Positions 56,201-64,000 of a stretch of 64,000 nt of DNA are shown here, one piece after another; within the stretch, counting starts at the first letter, position 1, and every line of letters starts with the position of its first letter. This stretch comes from an uncultured Bacteroidia bacterium (GTDB lineage: Bacteria > Bacteroidota > Bacteroidia > NS11-12g > UBA9320): positions 248,001 to 312,000 of the forward strand of contig CALSTB010000002.1 in the NCBI GenBank assembly GCA_943789165.1, written 5' to 3'. The position numbers and the translations under genes were made by a program. A model generated the notes under the pieces. That model did not search any database. It saw nothing but the letters and a program-made list of their open reading frames with translations, and was not told the origin of the DNA.

Positions 56201-59200
56201 TCCGTCACCGAAAGTCCAAGCATGTGTTACTGTTCCTGACCCACCTGTTGAGCTATTTGTAAACACGATACCAAGACCTTTACAAACACTTGTTGCAGAG
56301 AAGTCTGCCTTAGGTGTATCATAAACTGTTACATTAGATCGAGTAGTATCCTTACAACCGTTAATAGACTCTACTGTTAACGTTACTGTAAAGGTTCCTG
56401 CCTTATTATACTGATGTGATGGTGTAGAAGAAGTAAATGTTGCTCCATCTCCCATGTCCCAGTGATTGGTATGATTAGACGTTGAGCTGTTAGTAGCATT
56501 CACTTTTTGACCTGTACATAAGTTTGCTAAGCTAAACGCAGCAACAGGATTAGGGAATGAAACTACCTTGTCTTCAAATGAATCACGACAACCGTTGTTG
56601 TTATACGCTACCAGTTTTACATCAAATGTTCCTGCACTCGTGTACACATGTGTTAACGATTTAGTGGATGAACTTGATGTTTTGCCATCGCCAAATGTCC
56701 ATGCATATGAATGTGCATATAAAGTACCATTTACAAATGGCTTACCAGTGTTAACACAACGATCATCCGTTGAGAAGTACACAGAAGGTTTCACTTTAAT
56801 AGTTACATTTTTAGTTGTGGTGTCATTACACTGATTACCGTCTGTAGTAATAAGCGTTACACTATATGTTTGAGCTACACGATAGAAATGAACAGGGTTT
56901 TCAACTGTGGATGATGTTTTATCACCAAAATCCCAGTCGTAAGATGCTGCATTAGTTGATGAGTTGATAAATCTAACACTATCACCAAAACATTCATCGT
57001 CGGCCGTAAATCCAGATATCCCTTTTTTAGCGATGGTAATGTTTCTGGAAATAGAGTCTCTAAATCCTCCAGGTAAGAATATTTTAAATTTCACTGTATA
57101 CGTACCTGTAGTTGCATACTTGTGCGTTGGGTTTTGAGCGGTGGATGTTGATCCGTCTCCAAAGTCCCAAGCAAATGCAGAGATTTTACCACAATTTACT
57201 GAAGTGGCATTTTTGAATAACACCTCTTTGGTCACACAATCATACACTCTTGAGAATGCTGGAGTTGGCACATTTGAAACTTTAACCGTTTTAGTTGTAG
57301 AATCAACGCAACCAATATTGGTAGTTACCTTTAACTTAACAGTTTTAACGCCACTCGTTGCGTATACATGTGAAGGCACTCGAGCGGTACTTGTATTACC
57401 ATCACCTAAATCCCAGTCAAATCCAGTTAAGGACCCAGTTGCAACCGTTGAGTTGTTTGTTACTGGCATGACATCATTGAAACAATGGTTTGCAAGGATG
57501 AAAGATGATTTTGGTAAAGGAGCAATTGTCACCTTTACTGAGTTCGTAGGCTTAGTTCCACAACCACTTCCTGAAGTTGTATTTCTTCTATAGAAAGTTG
57601 TTGATGTTAAACTTGCTGTTGGCGAAATAGAAGCAGAAGTTGCTCCGCTTATATCCGTCCACGTTGTATTATCAGGAGACGTTTGCCATTGGTAAGTATA
57701 GGTATTATCACCACCAGTTGGGCTGGTTGTTCCATTGATTGTATTGGCAGCACTGTTTGGACAAACACTATGGTTGTTACCAACTAAGCCTGCATATAAA
57801 TCATTATAAACAAGAATCTTGACAGCATTACTTTCAATGGATCCACAATTTGAACCGCTGGTTGAAATTATTCGATACCAAGTCGTTGTATTCAACACCC
57901 CTGGAGAATAGCTCGTGCTTGTAGCGCCAGCGATGACACTCCAAGTTGTTCCATTGGTTGATTTTTCCCATTTATAGGTCCAAGTTCCATCTCCTCCAGT
58001 GGCAGATGCAGACTGGCTGATCATTGCTGGTGTAGTTTTAAAGCAGATGTTTTGATCAGAACCAATCACCGCTCCAACTAAGTCGTCATATACGGTAATT
58101 TTAACACTGTTTGTATACGAAGGCCCACAATTAACATCTGTTGTTACGGCTCTTCTGAAATACGTTGTTTGTGTCAATGCTCCTGAGGTATAATCCGTAT
58201 TTGTTGCACTAGAAATATCCGTAAAGTTTACATTGTCTGTCGACGATTGCCATTGATACTGATACGTCCCTCCACTACCAGAAGCACCGGCAGTTGAAGT
58301 CATAGTTCCAGGAACCGTATTGTAACAGATTGTTGATGCTCCAGTAATGGAGCCGGCTGCTAAGGCCGTCAACACAGTGACGCTTTGCGTGGCTGTGTCT
58401 CTACAACCTTCGTTAGACTCACTCATTATGGTTACAGTGTATGTTCCACTATTAGCATAGGTGTTTGATGCATTGGTTGTTGCAGCCGTATTACCATCTC
58501 CAAACTTCCACGCTGTTGAAGCAATGCTTCCAGTTGCCACTGTGCTTGTGTTGGTAAACATCATGGCATCTCCGAAACAAGAATCTTTATTGGTAAATGA
58601 AGAAACTGGATATGCCCAATAAGGAACATTTATACTCGCTGAGTTATCGCTCGCATCAACGTCGCCACCTGCATGACTCACCGTTATCACATTAGCGGAT
58701 GTTCCGCTAAGGTCTAAGGTAATAGGTAATGTTCTTGTGTAAGTGGTCCCTTTGGCAAATGGTCCAGTAATAGTTACGAGCACCGGAGCAAAGGTGTCCA
58801 GTGTTACGTTAAAGCTAGCCATTTGCTGAATGATGTCTCCTTCGTTTTTAAACGTAACAGATACCGTCGCACTAGAATTCATTGTACCACAGGCGCTATC
58901 ACCTGCGACACTGATAACATTTAAATCAGGATTGATTTCAACAGCACCGATGGTTGGTGTATTTACTGGACGCGTTACGTCTTCAATATCTTTAGCTGTT
59001 CCCGTAGAATCACCAGCTCCAAATAGTCCTTCTTGATTAAATAAATAAGGAGGAGAAGTACTGCGATTAGGCGCTAAATTCACTGAATTATTATCCGACG
59101 TAGAAGAGTAGGTATTGAAATTACTCGTAGTTCGAACACCACCTGCAACCATTAAATATGTACCTTTTGGATTATAATAATTGTTGTTATTCACTATGAA

Positions 59201-62200
59201 CGTCGTACCATTAGGAGTATACACGTGATACATCGCATACCCACCCGTAGCTGCAGTACTCGCAGTAATAGAAAAACTATTGTTACGAATATCCGTATTT
59301 GTTCCATTTGAATAGAAAGCATAATGTGAACTTGTAGAAGTTGAATTATCAATATCGATTGTATTATGGTAAAAATCCCAATAATCGCTTTCATTATTGT
59401 ACACACCCAATAATTGATTGGCACCCCAAAAGTTAGTAATCACGTTATTTGAGAACAACCCTCGATTTGTGGAAGAATTATCACAATACTGTAGTGAAAC
59501 AGCATAATTACCACAATTTAATATTTGGTTATTGGTAATAACTTGACCTTTATCACTGCTTGCACCACAGTAATACATATATAAACCTGTATACCCTGAC
59601 GATGATGAATTCATTGTGACAATGTTGTTGTGAAGAACCGATCCTCCAACATATTGTAACCAGACGCCTCTATAATTTGCAGTTACAGTATTATTAGAAA
59701 ACACCAAACCGGGAGTCTTATTTGCCGTACTACTTGACACTCCTGCCATCATGAATCCGACATAGCCAGATTCAATTATTGAACAACTGTCGAATGTTAG
59801 ACTATCAGAATGACCTAGTCCCCCGTACGAGTAGCTAGTTGAACTTGTGTTCACAACAACACCAATTTTTGCGGATGTTGTTGATGTTGCAGCGTTAGGA
59901 TCAAAATTACATCTATCCACCATTAAGTGTTTTGATGTCATAATGTGTAATGGCCAAGCGTATGTGCCCGTTCCTTCAAATGTTATTCCTCTTAATCTTA
60001 CATAGTCAATACTATTAACAAGGAATGTATGCGCGTTGCCATTTGAACCGGCAGAATTTAATAATACCACATCCTTTGGATCTCCACTTGCAGATTGGAA
60101 GGTAATGGTGTTACTGCTTGACGCACCTGGAATATTTTCTAAAGTCCATTGACCAGAATAAGTGCCTGCCGCTATGTTAAAGGTAACAGCTCCACCAATT
60201 CCAGCACATTGCATTTCGTCAATGGCATCTTGAATCGTTTCAAAATCACTTGAACTCGTACCCACTGTAAACACACCGCCTGTCATTGGAACACCAATCG
60301 TAACCGATGGACCTTCATCGTTTCCAGGAACTGCGTCAGTAGATCCGTTTGGACTACTTGTCCATGCACGTACTTGTACACACCCAGCAGTATGACTTGC
60401 AGGGCTTGTAAAAGTCAATGTGTCAGCAGTACAAGAAGCAATTGAAACAGTAAACGTTTGTGATTGCGGAGTTGCGCTACCTATTTGATAATTTACTACT
60501 AAAGATGTAAGCGTTGTTGTACCATAGTTTTTTACAACAACAGTCACCGTCTGATTTCCTGAAGAAACTACACCACTTGGAGACAATATCTCAGAAACAC
60601 CAGCGTCTAACGCGCCCGTTTCTACTTCATCCGCACCAGGGTGGGTTGAGGTAGTGTTCCGCGTAACTCCGTCCATATCTGTTGTTACAGTAGATATTGA
60701 TGGGAATTTCATGAAACATCCATCAGAAAGATGTAAATCCGATGAACTTTTAAACGGAGCATTTGCAAATACCGAATTCATATCAGCAACAGTACTGTAA
60801 GTATTTAAAGCGGAAGGTGTTCTATACCCGCCATTGTATAATGCATACGAACCCGTTTTATTATAGTACACGTTATAGTCTAGCACTCTTGTTGATGATG
60901 CAGCTGTAGTTGTATAAAACGGAAGATGATTTGTTGTATTTACAGTACCATTCACCACAAAGATGTTATTTCTAACATTGTAATAATTTACACTTGAAAA
61001 GTAACAGGCCCTTGCTTGAGACGAAGAATTTATATCGACAACAATTGTATTGTGGTGTATATTCCAATAATCACTACTGTAATTGTATAGTCCATAAAAT
61101 GTCGGCGAACCACGGAAGCTTCCTACTGTATTATTAGCGAACAATCCAGGTGTTGAACTGGAATTATCACAACTACTAAAGTACACTCCTTGATACCCAG
61201 AATTACGTATTTGGTTTTGGGTGATTTCAACGTTGTTTTTCACATAATTACAATAGATGCCAGTGTGCGCTTCATTAGATGTCGACAAGTTGACTACGTT
61301 ATTGTGTACAATTGCGCTCGTTTGGTAATACAACGATAAACCGTAGTAACCAATGTTGTTCAGCGTACAGTTGGTAATTTTCAAGCCTGTAGACAGTGAC
61401 GATGTTGCACTTCCACCACCGTATGCAGATACACCATGAGATGCCTTTGTAATAGAACAACTGTCAATTTCAATGTCCGTAGCTTTGTAATACGTGGAAT
61501 AACTTGAAGTACTTCCACTAATACAGATTCCTATGAAGCTATTAGACGAAGACTCGGTAGAAGATTGTATCACACAGTTTTGGACTTTTATATAATCCGA
61601 GCTGGTTAATTGTAGCGGCCACGCATACGTTGTGTTTGTACCTATAATAGTCAAATTACGTAGGACAATGTAACTTGATCCATTTAGTCGAAATGTATGT
61701 CTTGCTGTCGAAGTAGTTGTTCCGTTAGTTATTTTTACATCACTTGCATTTCCAGAAGCTGCTTGAAATGTAATCGTATTCGTTGCTGATGCTCCAGAGT
61801 AACTGGTTAATTCGTATTGTCCAGTGTATGTGCCACTTGCAATGTTAAACACAACGGCACCACCTAATCCAGAACAATTTAGGGCATCAATAGCGTCATC
61901 AATTGTATTGTAATCTGAACTTGATCCACCTACCGTAAAGGTACCTGCCATCGCAACACCAAAACTGGCTGAAGCACTATCGTTGGTTACATTACCATCT
62001 GTTGTGCTATTCGGAGCTGATGTCCAAGAGGCAATGTTTTTACACCCTTGTGTGTGACTAAATGTTGTGGTAAATGTAATGGTATCATTGCTACAACTAC
62101 TTAAGGTACCTGTAACAGCCTGAGTGACCGTCGAACCTCCATCAACTAAATAATTAACATTGTATCCCGTCACTGAATTGCTACCATAGTTTCTTACAAC

Positions 62201-64000
62201 AACTTTTACTGTCTGTGTACCTGAAGAAACAGTTCCAGCAGGTGATAACACTGCTACAACCCCGACGTCATTAGAGGCCGTCACAACCTCATCTGCCCCA
62301 GGATGCGGGAAGACTGGATTTCTAGTATCGTCATCTATGTCGCTTGACACAGCAGATATCCCAGAAACCTTATCGAAACAAGCATCTGTTAAGTGTAAGT
62401 CAGAAGTACTTGTAAACGGCGCCATTTTGTTTATGGAGTTCACGTCTCCTGCAGTACTATAAGTATTTAACACTGATGCCGTTCGACTTCCACCCGAGTA
62501 TATTAAATACGTACCATTCGGATTATAATATACGTTGTAGTCTAACACCCGCGTAGTACTTGGTGAAGACGTGTTGTAAAATGCGTAGTGATTGCTGGTT
62601 GATGAAGTACCAATCACACTAAAAATATTGTTTCTTACATCAGAATAATTTACTGACGTGAAATAACAAGCTCGTACTGTGGAAGTACTTGAAACTTGAA
62701 TGTCAACAGTGTTATGATATACGTTCCAGTAGTCACTACTAGAGTTATAAATCCCATAATAAGTTGGAGTGCCCGCAAAATTACCAATCATGTTGTTGTA
62801 TAACTCCCCTTTCATTGTAGAAGGATTATCACAAGAACTGAAATAAATTCCCATATAATCCGATTTAGAAATAATATTTCTATTTATACGAATTGGGGTG
62901 GTGGAACTAGATAAACAGTAATACATGTAAATTCCTGCATACCCATTTGAAGCCATGGATATATTGTTACCTAATATTTGTGGGGCATCTAGGTAATACA
63001 TTCTAACACCATAATACCCGGCATTATTTATTGTATTATTGGTAAACACGAATCCTGGCGCTCTGCTTGATGTACTTGAACCATAATTAGAACAAGCCGC
63101 ATAACCACCTTTAGTGAAGGTACAGCTATCTACTGTAATATTTTCATTGTTTGCTCCTGAAGAGTAACTAGTTGCATTCCCATTAATCACCAAATTGTTG
63201 TTGTAATTTGATGTCCCAGTATAAGCACATTTAAACTCACAATTCCTGAATTGAATGTTAGATGCATTCATCACCTGTGCTGGCCATCCATAGGAAGTTC
63301 CTTTAGCTTCAAAAGTCACATCTCTCATTATGATGAAGGATGTTTTAGTTAACAAGAAGGTAGTTAATGCACTTGTTCCCGTTGAGGTATATGCAAATAC
63401 AACATTTGCTTTATTTCCAGTTGCTGATTTAAATGTGATGGTATTGGTAGACGATGCTCCAGCAATATCCCCTTCTATTTCAACTTGCCCTGTATAAGTG
63501 CCACTAGCTATATTCATAACCACTGGACCACATACTCCAGACGCTTTCAAATCAGCTATAGCTGCTGCCATGGTAGTATAGTCACTTGATGACGTCCCCA
63601 CAGTGTACGTTCCTGAAAGCCCTTTATTCAATGTTTCCTTTAAGGTATCATTGGCCGCATTGTTATCTGTATTACCATTGGGATCATCACTTCTAAAATG
63701 GAAATTGAACGTTGATCCTGTCCCATACGTATATTGTCCGAGATTCAGAGTAGTTGACGAACCAGAAGCAAGAGAACCGCTGTAAGAATAGGTTGTTTGG
63801 CTTGTTCCGTTGACCGACCAGATAATATCAAAATCAGAAACGGTGTTTGTCCCTTCATTTTTTACTTCAATTTTTACAGAATCACTTGTATTACAAACAG
63901 CTCCAGATGGGTTCATTAATGACACAATGGACATATCATCTGTTACCAATTGCTTAGGAGTTAGAATATAATATTCGTTTGATGATGCAGCAGTACTTTG
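53225..64000 (-). CDS. Giant secreted protein: CARDB/parallel beta-helix modules, Ig-like modules, about 18 PKD domains, T9SS type A sorting domain; N-terminus beyond window
   Basis: Frame remains open from 63949 to 64000 (QSTAASSNEYYILTPKQ); PKD motif W(N/D/T)FGDG repeated; C-term NAFNVYPNPNTGAFVVTLGELEGAVEISLYDTKG…GVYFVHVKNGEYTSTQKVVITK. Confidence 0.93.
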   Translation of the reverse strand, partial: QSTAASSNEYYILTPKQLVTDDMSIVSLMNPSGAVCNTSDSVKIEVKNEGTNTVSDFDIIWSVNGTSQTTYSYSGSLASGSSTTLNLGQYTYGTGSTFNFHFRSDDPNGNTDNNAANDTLKETLNKGLSGTYTVGTSSSDYTTMAAAIADLKASGVCGPVVMNIASGTYTGQVEIEGDIAGASSTNTITFKSATGNKANVVFAYTSTGTSALTTFLLTKTSFIIMRDVTFEAKGTSYGWPAQVMNASNIQFRNCEFKCAYTGTSNYNNNLVINGNATSYSSGANNENITVDSCTFTKGGYAACSNYGSSTSSRAPGFVFTNNTINNAGYYGVRMYYLDAPQILGNNISMASNGYAGIYMYYCLSSSTTPIRINRNIISKSDYMGIYFSSCDNPSTMKGELYNNMIGNFAGTPTYYGIYNSSSDYWNVYHNTVDIQVSSTSTVRACYFTSVNYSDVRNNIFSVIGTSSTSNHYAFYNTSSPSTTRVLDYNVYYNPNGTYLIYSGGSRTASVLNTYSTAGDVNSINKMAPFTSTSDLHLTDACFDKVSGISAVSSDIDDDTRNPVFPHPGADEVVTASNDVGVVAVLSPAGTVSSGTQTVKVVVRNYGSNSVTGYNVNYLVDGGSTVTQAVTGTLSSCSNDTITFTTTFSHTQGCKNIASWTSAPNSTTDGNVTNDSASASFGVAMAGTFTVGGSSSDYNTIDDAIDALNCSGLGGAVVFNIASGTYTGQYELTSYSGASATNTITFQAASGNASDVKITNGTTTSTARHTFRLNGSSYIVLRNLTIIGTNTTYAWPLQLTSSDYIKVQNCVIQSSTESSSNSFIGICISGSTSSYSTYYKATDIEIDSCSITKASHGVSAYGGGSATSSLSTGLKITNCTLNNIGYYGLSLYYQTSAIVHNNVVNLSTSNEAHTGIYCNYVKNNVEITQNQIRNSGYQGVYFSSCDNSSSTPGLFANNTVGSFRGSPTFYGLYNYSSDYWNIHHNTIVVDINSSSQARACYFSSVNYYNVRNNIFVVNGTVNTTNHLPFYTTTAASSTRVLDYNVYYNKTGSYALYNGGYRTPSALNTYSTVADMNSVFANAPFKSSSDLHLSDGCFMKFPSISTVTTDMDGVTRNTTSTHPGADEVETGALDAGVSEILSPSGVVSSGNQTVTVVVKNYGTTTLTSLVVNYQIGSATPQSQTFTVSIASCTADTLTFTSPASHTAGCVQVRAWTSSPNGSTDAVPGNDEGPSVTIGVPMTGGVFTVGTSSSDFETIQDAIDEMQCAGIGGAVTFNIAAGTYSGQWTLENIPGASSSNTITFQSASGDPKDVVLLNSAGSNGNAHTFLVNSIDYVRLRGITFEGTGTYAWPLHIMTSKHLMVDRCNFDPNAATSTTSAKIGVVVNTSSTSYSYGGLGHSDSLTFDSCSIIESGYVGFMMAGVSSSTANKTPGLVFSNNTVTANYRGVWLQYVGGSVLHNNIVTMNSSSSGYTGLYMYYCGASSDKGQVITNNQILNCGNYAVSLQYCDNSSTNRGLFSNNVITNFWGANQLLGVYNNESDYWDFYHNTIDIDNSTSTSSHYAFYSNGTNTDIRNNSFSITASTAATGGYAMYHVYTPNGTTFIVNNNNYYNPKGTYLMVAGGVRTTSNFNTYSSTSDNNSVNLAPNRSTSPPYLFNQEGLFGAGDSTGTAKDIEDVTRPVNTPTIGAVEINPDLNVISVAGDSACGTMNSSATVSVTFKNEGDIIQQMASFNVTLDTFAPVLVTITGPFAKGTTYTRTLPITLDLSGTSANVITVSHAGGDVDASDNSASINVPYWAYPVSSFTNKDSCFGDAMMFTNTSTVATGSIASTAWKFGDGNTAATTNASNTYANSGTYTVTIMSESNEGCRDTATQSVTVLTALAAGSITGASTICYNTVPGTMTSTAGASGSGGTYQYQWQSSTDNVNFTDISSATNTDYTSGALTQTTYFRRAVTTDVNCGPSYTNSVKITVYDDLVGAVIGSDQNICFKTTPAMISQSASATGGDGTWTYKWEKSTNGTTWSVIAGATSTSYSPGVLNTTTWYRIISTSGSNCGSIESNAVKILVYNDLYAGLVGNNHSVCPNSAANTINGTTSPTGGDNTYTYQWQTSPDNTTWTDISGATSASISPTASLTSTTFYRRNTTSGSGCGTKPTNSVKVTIAPLPKSSFILANHCFNDVMPVTNNSTVATGSLTGFDWDLGDGNTSTARVPSHVYATSGVKTVKLKVTTNIGCVDSTTKTVKVSNVPTPAFSRVYDCVTKEVLFKNATSVNCGKISAFAWDFGDGSTSTAQNPTHKYATTGTYTVKFKIFLPGGFRDSISRNITIAKKGISGFTADDECFGDSVRFINSSTNAASYDWDFGDKTSSTVENPVHFYRVAQTYSVTLITTDGNQCNDTTTKNVTIKVKPSVYFSTDDRCVNTGKPFVNGTLYAHSYAWTFGDGKTSSSSTKSLTHVYTSAGTFDVKLVAYNNNGCRDSFEDKVVSFPNPVAAFSLANLCTGQKVNATNSSTSNHTNHWDMGDGATFTSSTPSHQYNKAGTFTVTLTVESINGCKDTTRSNVTVYDTPKADFSATSVCKGLGIVFTNSSTGGSGTVTHAWTFGDGGTSSAANPTHTYAASGKYTVTLTTTGQGNCSGTMSKTITVYDAPTASVSVADVCEGTASYFTSSTTGASTYAWDFGDGNSSTSQSPKHTYAAAGTYTVKLTVKSVYGCQIVVTSTATVHDLPVAGYNHSTVCLGNATSFTNTTTVSSGTLSYAWNFGDGSTSTSTSPSHTYSSAGTYSVTLRATANGCSQSYTRSVVVNDVPTADYTTANGCLGKATNFTNISGGATKYSWNFGDGSAASTTKSPSHTYASAGTYTVVLTAENAAGCTDVKSSTVTIYSAPTADFTASNACVGTAVSFTNNSSTGSYVWNFGDGGASTATSPNHTYTKAGNYTVTVTVTNSNGCASATSKQVTIYDLPKTAFAAASGCEKSGIQFTNNTPGTNTYAWTFGDAGTSTAKNPSHTYASSGSFSVSLTATNGNGCANKVTQTVVVSPQPTVTFVANSPCEGSAASFTNNSTQGANSWTFGDGATSRLTNPNHTYASAGTYAVKLTVVTAAGCTNSMTSNVTVNPNPVASFTSKALCTGPNVDFTNTSTIGGGSIANSQWNYGDASNGTSNSHNYAKAGVYNVTLTVTSDKGCMTSTTFPVAVYQAPTAMFTSTDVCLGESAKFTNQSSNASSVTWNFGDGGSSNATNPSHAYAAASSYTVKLTANNPIGCSNEATGTVVVSNNPTADFAAPSGCEGLSTTFTNNSTGATSHSWNFGDGSLSNDENPAHTFASSGNKTVTLVVRNNAGCSGEVSKMVMVNTSPTAAFTATGNCIGSETMFSNTSQNGNTFAWSFGDGNTSNSPNPTNTYGSTGDFRVLLIVSNTNCVDSIEKLVPINALPNSDFTHTTNGREVSFSPIELGGTNYDWNFDDGNTSTSISPVHRYATAVVQTYNVCLTLTDKAGCTSEKCNDVNVDLVGVNDVNAINAFNVYPNPNTGAFVVTLGELEGAVEISLYDTKGVLVTVVDTSNPTTQFDIDVTGIAEGVYFVHVKNGEYTSTQKVVITK
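53500..58620 (-). repeat. Array of about 18 PKD domains, interrupted by three Ig-like modules (about 57500-58380)
   Basis: Recurring '…C.G….F.N.S….WNFGDG.TS…NP.H.Y…G.Y.V.L…GC…' and three 'YQWQ/YKWE.S.D…W..ISGATS….…YRR…GCG' blocks. Confidence 0.85.
58900..63640 (-). repeat. Three tandem beta-helix + CARDB modules with about 1.66-kb period
   Basis: Module starts GTYTVGTSSSDYTTM (~63.6 kb), GTFTVGGSSSDYNTI (~61.95 kb), GVFTVGTSSSDFETI (~60.28 kb); each followed by GxVVFNIASGTYTGQ…TITFxxASG and DxxxYYNPxGTY. Confidence 0.85.

Noticed and set aside
53500-58620. Possible CRISPR-like or tandem DNA repeat array
   Set aside because: Periodicity comes from protein-level PKD repeats with diverged DNA and no spacer/repeat structure.
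53785-59424. ORFs opposite or out of frame with the giant PKD gene (53703-53891, 54075-54269, 56568-56834, 57141-57593, 58830-59036, 59194-59424)
   Set aside because: Codon-bias artefacts of repetitive PKD/beta-helix DNA; no domain evidence.

Overview
This is a Bacteroidota chromosomal window, probably Flavobacteriales-like. The evidence is type IX secretion (T9SS) cargo with both type A and type B C-terminal signals, TTTG/TAnnTTTG-type promoters, and DUF6090, SdpI and CHU_C families. Left to right it contains: (1) small genes, including an Arc-like protein, and a T9SS type-B surface protein (0.5-5.3 kb). (2) A long run of + strand accessory genes (5.4-33 kb): a mazEF-type toxin-antitoxin pair, small lipoproteins separated by repeat-like spacers, an IS3-family element, methyltransferases, a Crp/Fnr regulator, a large PLP enzyme, two DUF6090 paralogs (one fused to ankyrin repeats), an M50-like/TPR fusion, and a tight cluster of SRPBCC, VOC, AlkD, DUF1697, DUF1801 and GNAT genes. 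(3) Cysteine dioxygenase and a sodium:solute symporter. (4) The conserved block rplM-rpsI-rpsB-tsf-pyrH on the minus strand. (5) A compact minus-strand operon (40.3-47.9 kb) with four lipoproteins, a Tat-signal DUF1501-like protein and a CUB/CHU_C surface protein. (6) An antiporter, a regulator and a serine hydrolase. (7) A giant PKD/beta-helix T9SS protein that runs off the right edge. The leads I rate highest are the 40.3-47.9 kb operon, two genes broken by homopolymer frameshifts (SdpI-like at 22.7 kb, methyltransferase at 25.87 kb), the mazEF promoter/operator, the cassette-like spacers at 6-7.6 kb, and the DUF6090-ankyrin fusion. I recognised no tRNA, rRNA or CRISPR array. Family calls are by eye from translated motifs; no database search was run.
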